DNA of 64,000 bases, taken from the NCBI GenBank assembly GCA_021741205.1, contig JAIOYI010000004.1:124001-188000 (forward strand). The letters run 5' to 3'. Positions 54,365 to 62,565 of this stretch are shown here, piece after piece (positions within the stretch are counted from its first letter, which is position 1; each line of letters starts with the position of its first letter). The DNA is from Emcibacter sp. (GTDB lineage: Bacteria > Pseudomonadota > Alphaproteobacteria > Sphingomonadales > Emcibacteraceae). The notes below the pieces were generated by a model. It saw only the letters and a list, made by a program, of their open reading frames with translations, ran no database searches and was not told the DNA's origin. Made by a program: the position numbers and the translations under genes.

Positions 54365-55369
54365 TCAATAGGCCCGTCCTGTTTTGTCGGGTCGGTTCTG
54401 GGCGGCGGGAGGTGACATCTCAAGCATACGGTCAAGGGGTTTCTTCGCGGCCAGTCTTTCTTCTTCCGAGATTTCAATGCGGGGGGTTAAATCCCGCAGG
54501 CAATCCCGAATTTTTTCCAGCGTATTAAGTGCCATATAGGGGCATTGGTTGCAGCTGCATTTGCCGTCAATACCAGGCGCCCCGATAAAGGTTTTTTCAG
54601 GCGAAGATTTCTCCATCTGATGAATGATGCCGGGTTCTGTTGCAATGATGAAGGTATCCGCATCACTTTCCAAAACAAATTTAAGAATAGAGGACGTCGA
54701 CCCCACATGATCCGCATGATTAAGAATATGAACGGGACATTCGGGATGGGCGGCAATGGGTGCATCGGGATACTCGGCCTTGAGCTTGATCAGTTCCTTT
54801 TCGGAAAAGCGCTCATGAACAATGCATGACCCCGGCCACAGCACCATGTCACGTCCCGTCTCACGGGCAAGATAGCCGCCCAAATGTTGATCGGGGGCAA
54901 GCAAAATGGGCTGATCCTTTGGAATTTGGTCAATGATATGACGGGCATTGCTCGAGGTTATGATAATATCCGAATGGGTCTTTACCGCAGCCGAACAATT
55001 GATATAGGTGAGACTTATGTGATCTGGATATTTGGCACGAAAGGCGGCAAATTCATCAGCAGGGCAGCTATCCTCGAGCGAACAGCCCGCCGCCATATCA
55101 GGCAGCACAACGATTTTTTCAGGGCTTAGGATTTTGGCAACCTCTGCCATAAAACGCACTCCGCAAAATACAATCACATCGGCGTCGGTGGAGGCTGCTT
55201 TACGGGATAGATCAAGGCTATCACCGACAAAGTCGGCCAAATCCTGTATTTTGCCGTCCTGATAATAATGGGCAAGGATCACGGCATTTTTTTCTTTGCG
55301 AAGCTGATTGATTTCAGTGATAAGTTCAGCATCACGAGGGCTTTTGTTGCCCATCAAGGGTATCGACAT
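54365..55369 (-). CDS. nadA: quinolinate synthase A
   Basis: NadA condenses iminoaspartate with dihydroxyacetone phosphate to quinolinate and needs a [4Fe-4S] cluster. The 334-residue protein has [50 protein letters not shown] and [13 protein letters not shown] near the N terminus, [22 protein letters not shown] in the middle and [18 protein letters not shown] toward the C terminus, covering the cluster cysteines. nadC follows after one base. nadB or another L-aspartate oxidase/dehydrogenase must be elsewhere. A count over one 60-base line in this gene gave 31 G+C, against 18 in one line of cheR. Confidence 0.97.
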   Translation of the reverse strand: MSIPLMGNKSPRDAELITEINQLRKEKNAVILAHYYQDGKIQDLADFVGDSLDLSRKAASTDADVIVFCGVRFMAEVAKILSPEKIVVLPDMAAGCSLEDSCPADEFAAFRAKYPDHISLTYINCSAAVKTHSDIIITSSNARHIIDQIPKDQPILLAPDQHLGGYLARETGRDMVLWPGSCIVHERFSEKELIKLKAEYPDAPIAAHPECPVHILNHADHVGSTSSILKFVLESDADTFIIATEPGIIHQMEKSSPEKTFIGAPGIDGKCSCNQCPYMALNTLEKIRDCLRDLTPRIEISEEERLAAKKPLDRMLEMSPPAAQNRPDKTGRAY

Positions 55370-55530
55370 AGTATCTTCCGGTTACGTTGCATAACAATTA
55401 CCCTAGATTTAGGTCTTTCCAAAGCCCTTGGCAAGAGCTTTGATCCGTTTATTTATGGATAATTTTGCGGCAGTAGGTAAACGCGCATCTTTCACACTTG
55501 CCCATTTTGTCATGCAACCGACTTTGAAAA

Positions 55531-56727
55531 TTAAGCCAAATGCCCTGCTTTATTTGTTTGGGGAAGATTTATTTTCCGCGCAAAAAATAAGACCATGACG
55601 CCGCTAAAGACGATTGCCGCCGTAACCAATAGGGCATAATCATAACTTTGAAAATAGTCCGTCAGGGCGACGCAATATAAGGGGGCCAAAACTTGTCCAA
55701 TGCCATAGGCTGTGGTTAACGATCCCATTAATATGACAGGGTTCTTTCCCGCTATCTTGCCGCCAAGGTTCATAAATAGGGCAACAAGTCCGACAAAGGT
55801 GCCGCCATAGAGCAAACTGCTCAGAATATTTAAATATATGTTTGACGTCAGCGCCGGAATAAGGATGGCGATGACTTGTAAGGACATGGCAAAAATAATG
55901 ACATTAATGCTTTCAAACCGATGAGCCAGCCGCATCCATATAATGCAAGATGGTATCCCTGCAATGCCGACGATGGTCCATGTTAATCCGCCATATCCAT
56001 TTAGCCCGTCTAATGAATTGATAATATCTGGCAGGAAAGTCGAATGTACGACCATGGCGACCCCTTCCGTAAAATAGGCAAGAATGAGGAGCAATACAAA
56101 GCCTGAAAAAATAGATTTATCAAATTTATATATGGGGACGTTCTGTTTTTCATGGGTGTCATTTGAAAGAATGTAAAGGCAATATGGGGCGCATATGGTG
56201 CCAACAAGGGCTAATATGATCCAGGAGGTTTCCCAATCCCCGCCGAGAGAGAAAACAACTCGGCAAATAATGTCCGCAATTAAGATGGATAAACCAAGCC
56301 CGCTAAAGTGAATGCCCATGGCCTTTGTCTTGTCGCTAAATTGTAATTTAGTCATGACAATGGCAGACCCGACAACCAATATCATCGCCGCGCCAAAACC
56401 CGCAACATAACGGGATATAAGCCATACAACGTCATTGGTCGATATGCCAAGAAAGAGGGTTGCGATGATGCAGAGGATGATCCCGATCCTGAAATATTTA
56501 ATTTTGGAATTTATATTCTTGATGAAAATAGAAAAAATAGATCCTGTTAAATATCCCGTATAATTGACAGAGGCTAAAATTCCCGCAAAAGTTAAGTTCA
56601 AAAAATCATCAAGCATAAAGGGCAGCAATGTTGTAAAGGAAAATCGCGCGATCCCAATTCCGATGATGAGAGAAATAATACCCGCAAGTAAAATGGCCGT
56701 GCTATTATTGCGGTCTAATAAGTTCAT
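55531..56727 (-). CDS. YbfB/YjiJ-family MFS transporter
   Basis: The 398-residue protein has twelve hydrophobic helices and the group's N-terminal pattern GIISLIIGIGIARFSFTTLLPFML, then NYTGYLTGSIFSIFI and RYVAGFGAAMILVVGSAI. The WTIVGIAGIPSCIIWMRLAHRF linker starts the second half. The family's substrates are poorly known. It is a lone gene at the border of a region of long non-coding stretches. Its GC content is low again after nadA. The 438 bases upstream contain a degraded family A repeat and no supported gene. Confidence 0.87.
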   Translation of the reverse strand: MNLLDRNNSTAILLAGIISLIIGIGIARFSFTTLLPFMLDDFLNLTFAGILASVNYTGYLTGSIFSIFIKNINSKIKYFRIGIILCIIATLFLGISTNDVVWLISRYVAGFGAAMILVVGSAIVMTKLQFSDKTKAMGIHFSGLGLSILIADIICRVVFSLGGDWETSWIILALVGTICAPYCLYILSNDTHEKQNVPIYKFDKSIFSGFVLLLILAYFTEGVAMVVHSTFLPDIINSLDGLNGYGGLTWTIVGIAGIPSCIIWMRLAHRFESINVIIFAMSLQVIAILIPALTSNIYLNILSSLLYGGTFVGLVALFMNLGGKIAGKNPVILMGSLTTAYGIGQVLAPLYCVALTDYFQSYDYALLVTAAIVFSGVMVLFFARKINLPQTNKAGHLA

Positions 56728-57165
56728 ATTTATTCCGATGTTTCATCAATCATTGGCGATGTATTGGGTCGGTTCACGAGATTGAACCTGTATCCTTTTC
56801 GTTCCGTCCTATATCTCATTTAAACAGCTTTGCTTTCCAAAGCCAAGGGACTTCTTAAACCCCGCACTAATATCTTATGCCTTGAGAGAATAATTGCGCA
56901 TTAGCCTTTTGTTTGTTACCGTTACTGCTCGGGATGAACAAAAGGGGACGATATTCATGGGGAGTGATCAAAAATCAAAGATAAGCAAAAATCAATCGAC
57001 ACCGACACCATTGATTATACCATTGATTATATGGACGCATCACATTGGAATATTTCTCATAAAAAATAAGCCTTATCAATGGGGATATGTCATTGCAAAA
57101 AAAATCAATTTCCGCTGATTTTTTTGATTATTCATTGATTGTTAACAAGTCAAAAGGAGAAAGCT
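56728..57165. other. 438-base gap with degraded family A repeat
   Basis: No protein-like frame is convincing here. ATCAAT-N-ATTGAT arms at 56991-57015, followed by a further CATTGATTATA, look like an eroded family A repeat. A perfect small hairpin, GGTTCA-CGAGAT-TGAACC, lies at 56772-56789. AAGGAGAAAG at the right end is the ribosome site of the next gene. Confidence 0.4.
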
Positions 57166-57768
57166 ATGTTCGCTCAAATAACTGAGTTCGCATCTAATAA
57201 TAAGGACTTCATCCAATTAGTTTTGGCTGTTGCAACAAGTATAGCGGCTATCCTAGCCTTGTTTATTTCATTTCTACAGGGAAGTTGGCAAAGGAAACAT
57301 GATCGCCTGTCTGTGAAGCCATATTTGCAATTAACGTTTGAAAATAATATTACTTCTGCAAACGTATATGAGTGTGTGATTACATTATCTAATGTTGGCT
57401 TGGGTCCTGCGATGCTGAATAAATTCACGCTTTTAAATGGCGTATCACCAATTTTGTTTGAAGATGTTTTTGAGATCTGTTTTTTCGATATCGAAGGATT
57501 CAATAGGAAGACCTATACCATTGATCCAAGCATACATGTTATCCCTGTAAATGACGAAAGAATATTATTTCATTTTGTATCAGTAGAGTTGGGAACACCT
57601 GAGCAAAAACAACACATCCAAAACTTTCTATTTGATGATCTGCCCAAAAGGTTTGCACAGTTATCAATTGAAGTTGGCTATACTTCTTTGCACGGAGGGG
57701 AGCAGTATACCTTATTTCATAAAGGGTCGGATATTCTTGATATCAAGCAAAAACAGTTAGCGTCATAA
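57166..57768 (+). CDS. hypothetical protein with N-terminal membrane helix
   Basis: The 200-residue protein has a short N-terminal region, one membrane helix (LVLAVATSIAAILALFISFLQ, about 18-38), a basic stop-transfer (SWQRKHDRL) and a soluble domain of about 150 residues with beta-strand pattern (LSVKPYLQLTFEN, ECVITLSNVGLGPAMLNKF). The latter type of sequence, one helix followed by VKP-x-L, recurs in orphan bacterial proteins of unknown role, often in mobile or defence-rich regions. AAGGAGAAAGCT makes an excellent ribosome site for the ATG at 57166. Its base composition is AT-rich. Confidence 0.72.
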   Translation: MFAQITEFASNNKDFIQLVLAVATSIAAILALFISFLQGSWQRKHDRLSVKPYLQLTFENNITSANVYECVITLSNVGLGPAMLNKFTLLNGVSPILFEDVFEICFFDIEGFNRKTYTIDPSIHVIPVNDERILFHFVSVELGTPEQKQHIQNFLFDDLPKRFAQLSIEVGYTSLHGGEQYTLFHKGSDILDIKQKQLAS

Positions 57769-57820
57769 TAAATGGTATCAGAGTGGTGAATTGCACTTTG
57801 AGGCACTTTAGGAAGGCTGG

Positions 57821-57860
57821 ATTTCTGCCTGTGCAGGAATGACTAAGAAGAGGGGGCAGG
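57821..57860. repeat. hairpin repeat, family B copy 1, with one tail unit
   Basis: ATTTCTGC-CTGT-GCAGGAAT (57821-57840) is the hairpin of the family ATTCCTGCCTGCGCAGGAAT with two changes. One 23-base tail unit, AATGACTAAGAAGAGG plus GGGCAGG, follows at 57838-57860. It lies directly before the dinB scrap and is part of the same duplicated block as 59897-60144. Confidence 0.75.
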
Positions 57861-57895
57861 AATGGTGACAACGGGTGGGGCTTAGGGCTGTGGCT

Positions 57896-58025
57896 TTATT
57901 CATGAAATTCGGCTTTTTCGGGGATGCGGGTGAAGGCGATTTTGCTGCCCGTATAGCGGGACAGAGGTTCGGGCAGCGACCCCATCACGATGGTATCTAG
58001 GCCGAATTTTTATTGATCATGTCCC
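57896..58025 (-). pseudogene. dinB 3'-end remnant
   Basis: These 130 bases match the last 131 bases of the intact dinB gene (60014-60144), including the stop codon, with three substitutions and one missing T in a T-run (five instead of six). The deletion shifts the frame, and homology ends abruptly at 58025. Everything 5' of the last 43 codons is absent. Sequence before it (from 57821) also matches the sequence in front of dinB, so a block of about 200 bases was copied. It cannot encode a functional protein. Confidence 0.9.
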
Positions 58026-58183
58026 AAACCCCAAATTTTGCATATTGCATTTTGCATTTTTGGCGCATGTGGTGTAAGAAGATGTCATGTCGTATGCTAA
58101 AATAGTTTGAGTCTAATAAAAATATATCAGGGTATTGTTCTTTAAACTTTAGAACAATCTTTAATTCAATATAAGGATTTAAA

Positions 58184-58723
58184 ATGATCAAATTAATAAT
58201 TACAGCTATAGCGTCTTTTCTTTGCCTGACACAGGCTGCCTCGGCAATGACTGACCAAGATACAAAAGAAATAAAAATTGCCCGTGCGGTATCTGCGGCA
58301 CCGACCTCTATTTCGGATAATGCAACCGTTATGGACGTGGACGGTAGCCTCTTGCGGCAAGGCTCCAATGGCTGGACCTGTTTTCCAGGCGTTGGGCTTA
58401 TCCCTGGCAATAAGAACCCCATGTGCAATGATGCGGTCTGGATGGCTTGGATGAAGGCGGCGGGAGAAGGCGCCCCCTTCTCAACTGATGTCATTGGCTA
58501 TTCTTACATGCTTCAGGGGGATGCTCTGGTCAATAACAATAACCCTGCGGCGACAGATCCTAATGATGGTGGTGTCTGGGTTCAAGAAGGCCCTCACCTT
58601 ATGATGTTAATGCCAAAAGAGATGACAAAGAATTTACCGCGAGACCCCTTCGCAGGCGGCCCTTACGTCATGTGGGATGGTACATCAATGGTTCATGTGA
58701 TGGTTCCTGTCACGGTTAAGTAA
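58184..58723 (+). CDS. exported protein of unknown function
   Basis: The 179-residue protein carries a signal peptide (IITAIASFLCLTQAASAM). The mature region starts with DQDTKEIKIARAVSAAPTSIS and contains NGWTCFPGVGLIPGNKNPMCNDAVWMAWM, with two Cys that could form a disulfide, and a C-terminal part GGVWVQEGPHLMMLMPKEM. I do not recognise a named domain, although a similar type of sequence occurs in hypothetical periplasmic proteins. Upstream (58037-58060) a run of TTGCAT-type heptamers is the left margin of new sequence beyond the dinB scrap. No operon partner. Confidence 0.72.
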   Translation: MIKLIITAIASFLCLTQAASAMTDQDTKEIKIARAVSAAPTSISDNATVMDVDGSLLRQGSNGWTCFPGVGLIPGNKNPMCNDAVWMAWMKAAGEGAPFSTDVIGYSYMLQGDALVNNNNPAATDPNDGGVWVQEGPHLMMLMPKEMTKNLPRDPFAGGPYVMWDGTSMVHVMVPVTVK

Positions 58724-59205
58724 AGTATAATATCTTTGGCGCGAAGACATAACCGCTATTTTTATAAAACAAGATTTTGCATTCTTTCAATTTCATGTAG
58801 TTTCAATAGATGAATTCAAGTCGCAAGTGCGACACCTGTGTTCTTTAGAAAGACCTCGTTTAGTTCTTTTATGTTGTGATCTATGTCTCCTCGATTTATG
58901 TGGGGAAGGGTTTGTGTGTGAGCTGGATTCCTGCCTGCGCAGGAATGAGGGTGTCGTATATTTAATAGGAATGAGGGTGGGGTATTTAAGTGATGGCGTT
59001 TTTAAACAATCTCAATGCTGCAATCACCGTCGCTTCCCTAACTTTATCTCTTTAGCCATCTTGAGAGGCCATCTTCCACGAGATTTTTTTATATATTTGA
59101 CTGAGTGGCATTTATGCTATACATAGATAGTACACTACGTCAATATAACAATATAACGCAATAATATCCATATAATAAATAGAAAAATATAGTGAGGAGC
59201 GGTTT
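58724..59205. other. 482-base gap with family B hairpin
   Basis: No gene is supported here. An open frame on the plus strand at 58827-59126 runs straight through the hairpin repeat and has no family-like sequence. The stretch is AT-rich before the DUF4386-like gene, whose ribosome site GAGGAG lies at its right end. Confidence 0.5.
58927..58979. repeat. hairpin repeat, family B copy 2, with repeated tail
   Basis: ATTCCTGC-CTGC-GCAGGAAT (58927-58946) is a perfect eight-base stem with a four-base loop. The tail AGGAATGAGGGTG occurs at 58941 and again at 58967, a 26-base period, so the tail is duplicated here too. Confidence 0.8.
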
Positions 59206-59856
59206 ATGAATTCATTACAGAGAATGGCAGGAATTTCTGCCATATCAGAAGCGATTATTTATATTTTAACATTCGTTTTTTGGGGTGTTTTTTGGGCTTA
59301 TCCAATGGATGGAAATGCAGTAGAGAAAATGTCTTACCTTGCCCAGAACGAAGCTATATTACTTGTTGCAGATCTGATTATGTATATATTATGGGCCGTT
59401 TTATTGTCCGTATTGGTGATTGCAATTCACGAACGACTAAAAGACAAAAGCCCTGCAATCACTCAAATAGCGACCTTATTTGGGGCAATTTGGGTTGGTT
59501 TAATTATCGCAAGCGGTATGATTTCACATATTGGACTTGCGGCTGTCGTTGATTTATCTGTCCTAGAACCTGAAAAAGCAATGGCTGTTCATTCTGTCAT
59601 CGTCTTAATAGTGAATGGTCTGGGAGGCGGCAATGAGGTCGTTGGCGGGCTGTGGGTTTTGTTGCTCAGCATTGCAGCCTTAAAAGCCAATGATCTTTCG
59701 AAAAAACTTAATTATTTGGGTTTATTTGTTGGCTCGGCCGGCATTTTAACAATGCTTCCTGTAGAAGGATTGACTGAGACATTTGGCATTAGTCAAATTT
59801 TTTGGTTTCTATGGCTTGGGTTGATATTGTTAAAGAATAAGAAGCCAGCCTTTTAA
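59206..59856 (+). CDS. DUF4386-like membrane protein
   Basis: The 216-residue protein has six predicted membrane helices (SEAIIYILTFVFWGVFWAYP, LIMYILWAVLLSVLVIAIH, ATLFGAIWVGLIIASGMI, SVIVLIVNGLGGGNEVVGG, WVLLLSIAALKA, YLGLFVGSAGILTML). The order and the mid-loop GGGNEVVGGLWVL are similar to DUF4386 proteins, whose function is unknown. GAGGAG before the ATG at 59206 is a strong ribosome site. It is alone between two copies of the family B repeat. Confidence 0.7.
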   Translation: MNSLQRMAGISAISEAIIYILTFVFWGVFWAYPMDGNAVEKMSYLAQNEAILLVADLIMYILWAVLLSVLVIAIHERLKDKSPAITQIATLFGAIWVGLIIASGMISHIGLAAVVDLSVLEPEKAMAVHSVIVLIVNGLGGGNEVVGGLWVLLLSIAALKANDLSKKLNYLGLFVGSAGILTMLPVEGLTETFGISQIFWFLWLGLILLKNKKPAF

Positions 59857-59896
59857 AATACAAGACACCTAAGGTGACGTTATATGTTCGGGCTAG

Positions 59897-59993
59897 ATTC
59901 CTGTCTTCGCAGGAATGACGAAGAAGAGGGGGCAGGAATGACGAAGAAGAGGGGGCAGGAATGACGAAGAAGAGGGGGCAGGAATGACGAGGG
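59897..59993. repeat. family B hairpin followed by 23-base tandem repeat
   Basis: ATTCCTG-TCTTC-GCAGGAAT (59897-59916) is followed by three perfect 23-base units (AATGACGAAGAAGAGG plus GGGCAGG; 59914-59982) and a partial fourth. It sits 21 bases from the dinB stop codon. The copy at 57821 has one such unit only. Confidence 0.92.
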
Positions 59994-60013
59994 GGTTGCT
60001 TAGGGCGGTGGCC

Positions 60014-61303
60014 TTATTCATGAAATTCGGCCTTGTCGGGAATGCGGGTGAAGGCGATTTTGCTGCCCGTATAGCGGGACAGAGGTTCGGGCAGCGACCC
60101 CATCACGATGGTATCTAGGCCGAATTTTTTATTGATCATGTCCAAGGCGCAGGACAGGCGGTTATGCTTTTTCTGTTCCCGTGCGAGGGGGTCTTGCAAG
60201 GCTTCAAACATATCGGGCATTTTGTTGTCCTGATGAGTGAGACCATAAAGCGCCACCGAAATTTGCCTGATGCGACCCGCATTTTGCTGCAGAGCCATCT
60301 CGTCCCATAACTGGTTCAATGCTTTCAGAAAGGTAAAATTATTCTGGGCAGAGGAGAGTTTTACATGTCCTTTCCAACGGCTCCGTTCCCGCAGGTCATG
60401 ACAATCAAAGCGCACATAAAGCTGATAAAAATCCGCATAAAAGCCAAGCCTGCGCAGGCGGGTGACGGCCTTAATGGTCAGACGGCGTGCCACCATACGT
60501 GCCCTATGCTTTGGCCGCATGGCGGGGGCTAAGACATGACTATGACCGATGGTGTGGCGTTCACTTTTCGGGGGATCAGATACCTCAATCCCGTGAAGCG
60601 CATACCAGAATTTCTCCCCCTCCACACTATGCCAGATATTTCGGGCATGTTTTGGGGCAAGATTCCAAAAATTTTGTATATTGGTGATCCCCGCATTGGC
60701 CAACCGCTGTTCCATTTTCTGACCAATGCCTGGCAGGTCTCGTAATTTAAGATGCAGCAGGCGGTCGGGAAGCTCATGCCCCTCAAGCACCGTAAGACCA
60801 TCGGGCTTTTGCAAATTGCTCGCAACTTTTGCCAGAAAACGATTGGGGGCAATACCAATGGAGCTTCGCAGGTAACGCCCCACATTGTCCGCAATACCCG
60901 CTTTAATACGCATGGCAAGGGCGACGGCATTTTCCCTGTTCTGTTCCGCCCCCATCAGACGGCAAGCCACCTCGTCAATGGAACAAACCTTGGTGAGGGG
61001 GATATGATGCTCAATCTCGGTCATGATTTGATGATGAAAATCCACATATTTATCATGGCGTGCTGGCACCACCAAAAGATCAGGGCAGATTTTCCGTGCC
61101 TCATAAATCATGGTACCCGTTTTGATGCCGAACGCCTTGGCCTCGTAACTTGCGGCAATGGCACAGGTGCTATCGGTGCCAGAAGTGGGCACAACCGCCA
61201 CAGGCCGACCCCGAAGACGGGGCTGAAGCTGTTGCTCGACACTGGCAAAATAGCTGTTCAGATCAAGATACAGCCACCGCAGAGTGGTGGGTATTTCCAA
61301 CAT
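60014..61303 (-). CDS. Y-family DNA polymerase, DinB/UmuC-like
   Basis: The 429-residue protein is a lesion-bypass polymerase. Catalytic acids lie in LYLDLNSYFASVEQQ and CSIDEVACRLMG; the palm-finger sequence ASYEAKAFGIKTGTM, the RSSIGIAPNRFLAKVASNLQKPDGLTVL region and the helix-hairpin-helix LPGIGQKMEQRLANAGI are all visible, then the little-finger part (RHTIGHSHVLAPAMRP). The SIDEVACRL motif deviates from the more usual SIDE-A-Y/F, so it is not a textbook DinB; Pol IV-like is a cautious name. Its last 43 codons were copied to 57896-58025. Codon/GC composition is richer than neighbours. Confidence 0.9.
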   Translation of the reverse strand: MLEIPTTLRWLYLDLNSYFASVEQQLQPRLRGRPVAVVPTSGTDSTCAIAASYEAKAFGIKTGTMIYEARKICPDLLVVPARHDKYVDFHHQIMTEIEHHIPLTKVCSIDEVACRLMGAEQNRENAVALAMRIKAGIADNVGRYLRSSIGIAPNRFLAKVASNLQKPDGLTVLEGHELPDRLLHLKLRDLPGIGQKMEQRLANAGITNIQNFWNLAPKHARNIWHSVEGEKFWYALHGIEVSDPPKSERHTIGHSHVLAPAMRPKHRARMVARRLTIKAVTRLRRLGFYADFYQLYVRFDCHDLRERSRWKGHVKLSSAQNNFTFLKALNQLWDEMALQQNAGRIRQISVALYGLTHQDNKMPDMFEALQDPLAREQKKHNRLSCALDMINKKFGLDTIVMGSLPEPLSRYTGSKIAFTRIPDKAEFHE

Positions 61304-61509
61304 ATTCCGTTAAATTCTCTTAAATGACGAGGGGAGCATAGTATAGACAGAAAAATAAGAACAAAACAAGAACAAAAAATTATAATATTTAACAAATAAT
61401 GATAGTAAGTAGGAAGGTATATATACTATAGTCTGTAATTGTTGAATTTTACCAACTTTTAGTATAGCTCAAGGTGCGATAGAATAATCACAAATTAAGG
61501 GGTCTGAAG

Positions 61510-62565
61510 ATGTCATTTAAAGAAAATATTGATATATTAACGAATAAGATTAAAACTCAAGGAATTTCGATAGAAACAGAAGAAGCTACCAAAAATGCCT
61601 TTGTTATGCCTTTTCTACAGACAGTTTTAGAGTATGATATTTTTAATCCAAATGAGGTAATTCCAGAATTTACGGCAGATCACGGCACCCGAAAAGGAGA
61701 AAAGGTCGATTATGCAATAATGCAAGGTGGCGAATTGCAAATCCTTGTGGAGTGTAAAAAATACGGAGAGGTTCTGTGTTCAAAACATGCGAGTCAATTG
61801 TTTAGATATTTTTCAGTTACAAATGCACGTATTGCAATATTGACAAATGGTGTTCTTTATCAATTTTATACTGACCTTGAAAAACCTAATCAGATGGATG
61901 AAAAACCCTTCTTGGAATTTAATCTTGAAGAACCAGATGAAAATATTCTTCCCGAACTGCGTAAACTAACGAAATCGTCTTTTGATTTGGGTTCAATTAT
62001 TTCTGCAGCAGGGGAATTAAAATATCTAAATCAAATAAAGAAATGTCTTTCAGGTCAATTTATTGATCCTAGCGACGATTTTGTGAAGCTTCTTACGGCG
62101 AAAGTATATGACGGCGTATTTACGCAAAAAGTTAAGGGACAATTTTCAACTCTTGTCAGAAAAGCTTTAAAACAATTTCTAAATGATAAAGTAAACGAAC
62201 GCTTGAAGAGTGCATTGCAAAACGACGGGGTAGACGAGGAAGAGGAAATAGAAACACCTGAGGTAAATGCAATAGTTACGACAACGGAAGAGTTGGAGGC
62301 TTATTTTATTATTAAAGCCATCATTCGTGAAGTCGTTGATATTAATCGTATTGCTCATCGGGATAAGCATAGTTATTTCGGTGTTTTGTTAGATGATAAT
62401 AACCGCAAACCAATTTGTAGATTACATTTTAATCGAAAACAAAAATATATAAGTATTTTTGATCAAGAAAAAAATGAGAGTAAATACCCAATTGAAAGTT
62501 TGAATGATATATTTGATTTTTCAGAACAATTGAAATCAACAGTTCAAAATTACAATGAAATTTAG
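61510..62565 (+). CDS. HsdR N-terminal-type restriction endonuclease domain protein
   Basis: The 351-residue protein has an N-terminal nuclease-like domain (about 20-140) similar to the type I restriction HsdR N terminus, with the PD-(D/E)xK pattern KVDYAIMQGGELQILVECKKY. TSNARIAILTNGVLYQFYTDLE-like sequence (VTNARIAILTNGVLYQFYTD) is another family hallmark. A helical middle and a C-terminal domain of about 90 residues (EELEAYFIIKAIIREVVD, RKPICRLHFNRKQKYISIFD) follow. No methylase or specificity subunit is nearby, and no helicase motor is present, so it is not a complete restriction enzyme. Such orphans occur in prophages and plasmids. A role in defence is possible but unproven. Low GC, lone gene. 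Confidence 0.82.
   Translation: MSFKENIDILTNKIKTQGISIETEEATKNAFVMPFLQTVLEYDIFNPNEVIPEFTADHGTRKGEKVDYAIMQGGELQILVECKKYGEVLCSKHASQLFRYFSVTNARIAILTNGVLYQFYTDLEKPNQMDEKPFLEFNLEEPDENILPELRKLTKSSFDLGSIISAAGELKYLNQIKKCLSGQFIDPSDDFVKLLTAKVYDGVFTQKVKGQFSTLVRKALKQFLNDKVNERLKSALQNDGVDEEEEIETPEVNAIVTTTEELEAYFIIKAIIREVVDINRIAHRDKHSYFGVLLDDNNRKPICRLHFNRKQKYISIFDQEKNESKYPIESLNDIFDFSEQLKSTVQNYNEI

Noticed and set aside
56772-56789. Hairpin GGTTCA/TGAACC looking like a tRNA T-arm
   Set aside because: No acceptor, D or anticodon arm can be drawn around it, so it is not a tRNA.
56894-57118. Plus-strand frame in the 438-base gap
   Set aside because: It runs through the eroded family A repeat, has no ribosome site and no recognisable sequence.
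58827-59126. 99-residue plus-strand frame
   Set aside because: It translates straight through the family B hairpin and tail; treated as a chance frame.
57821-59993. Family B hairpins as a possible CRISPR array
   Set aside because: Copies are about 1 kb apart and the tandem part has no spacers; it is a simple 23-base repeat.
61510-62565. A complete type I restriction system
   Set aside because: Only an HsdR N-terminal-type protein is present; there are no helicase motifs, HsdM or HsdS.
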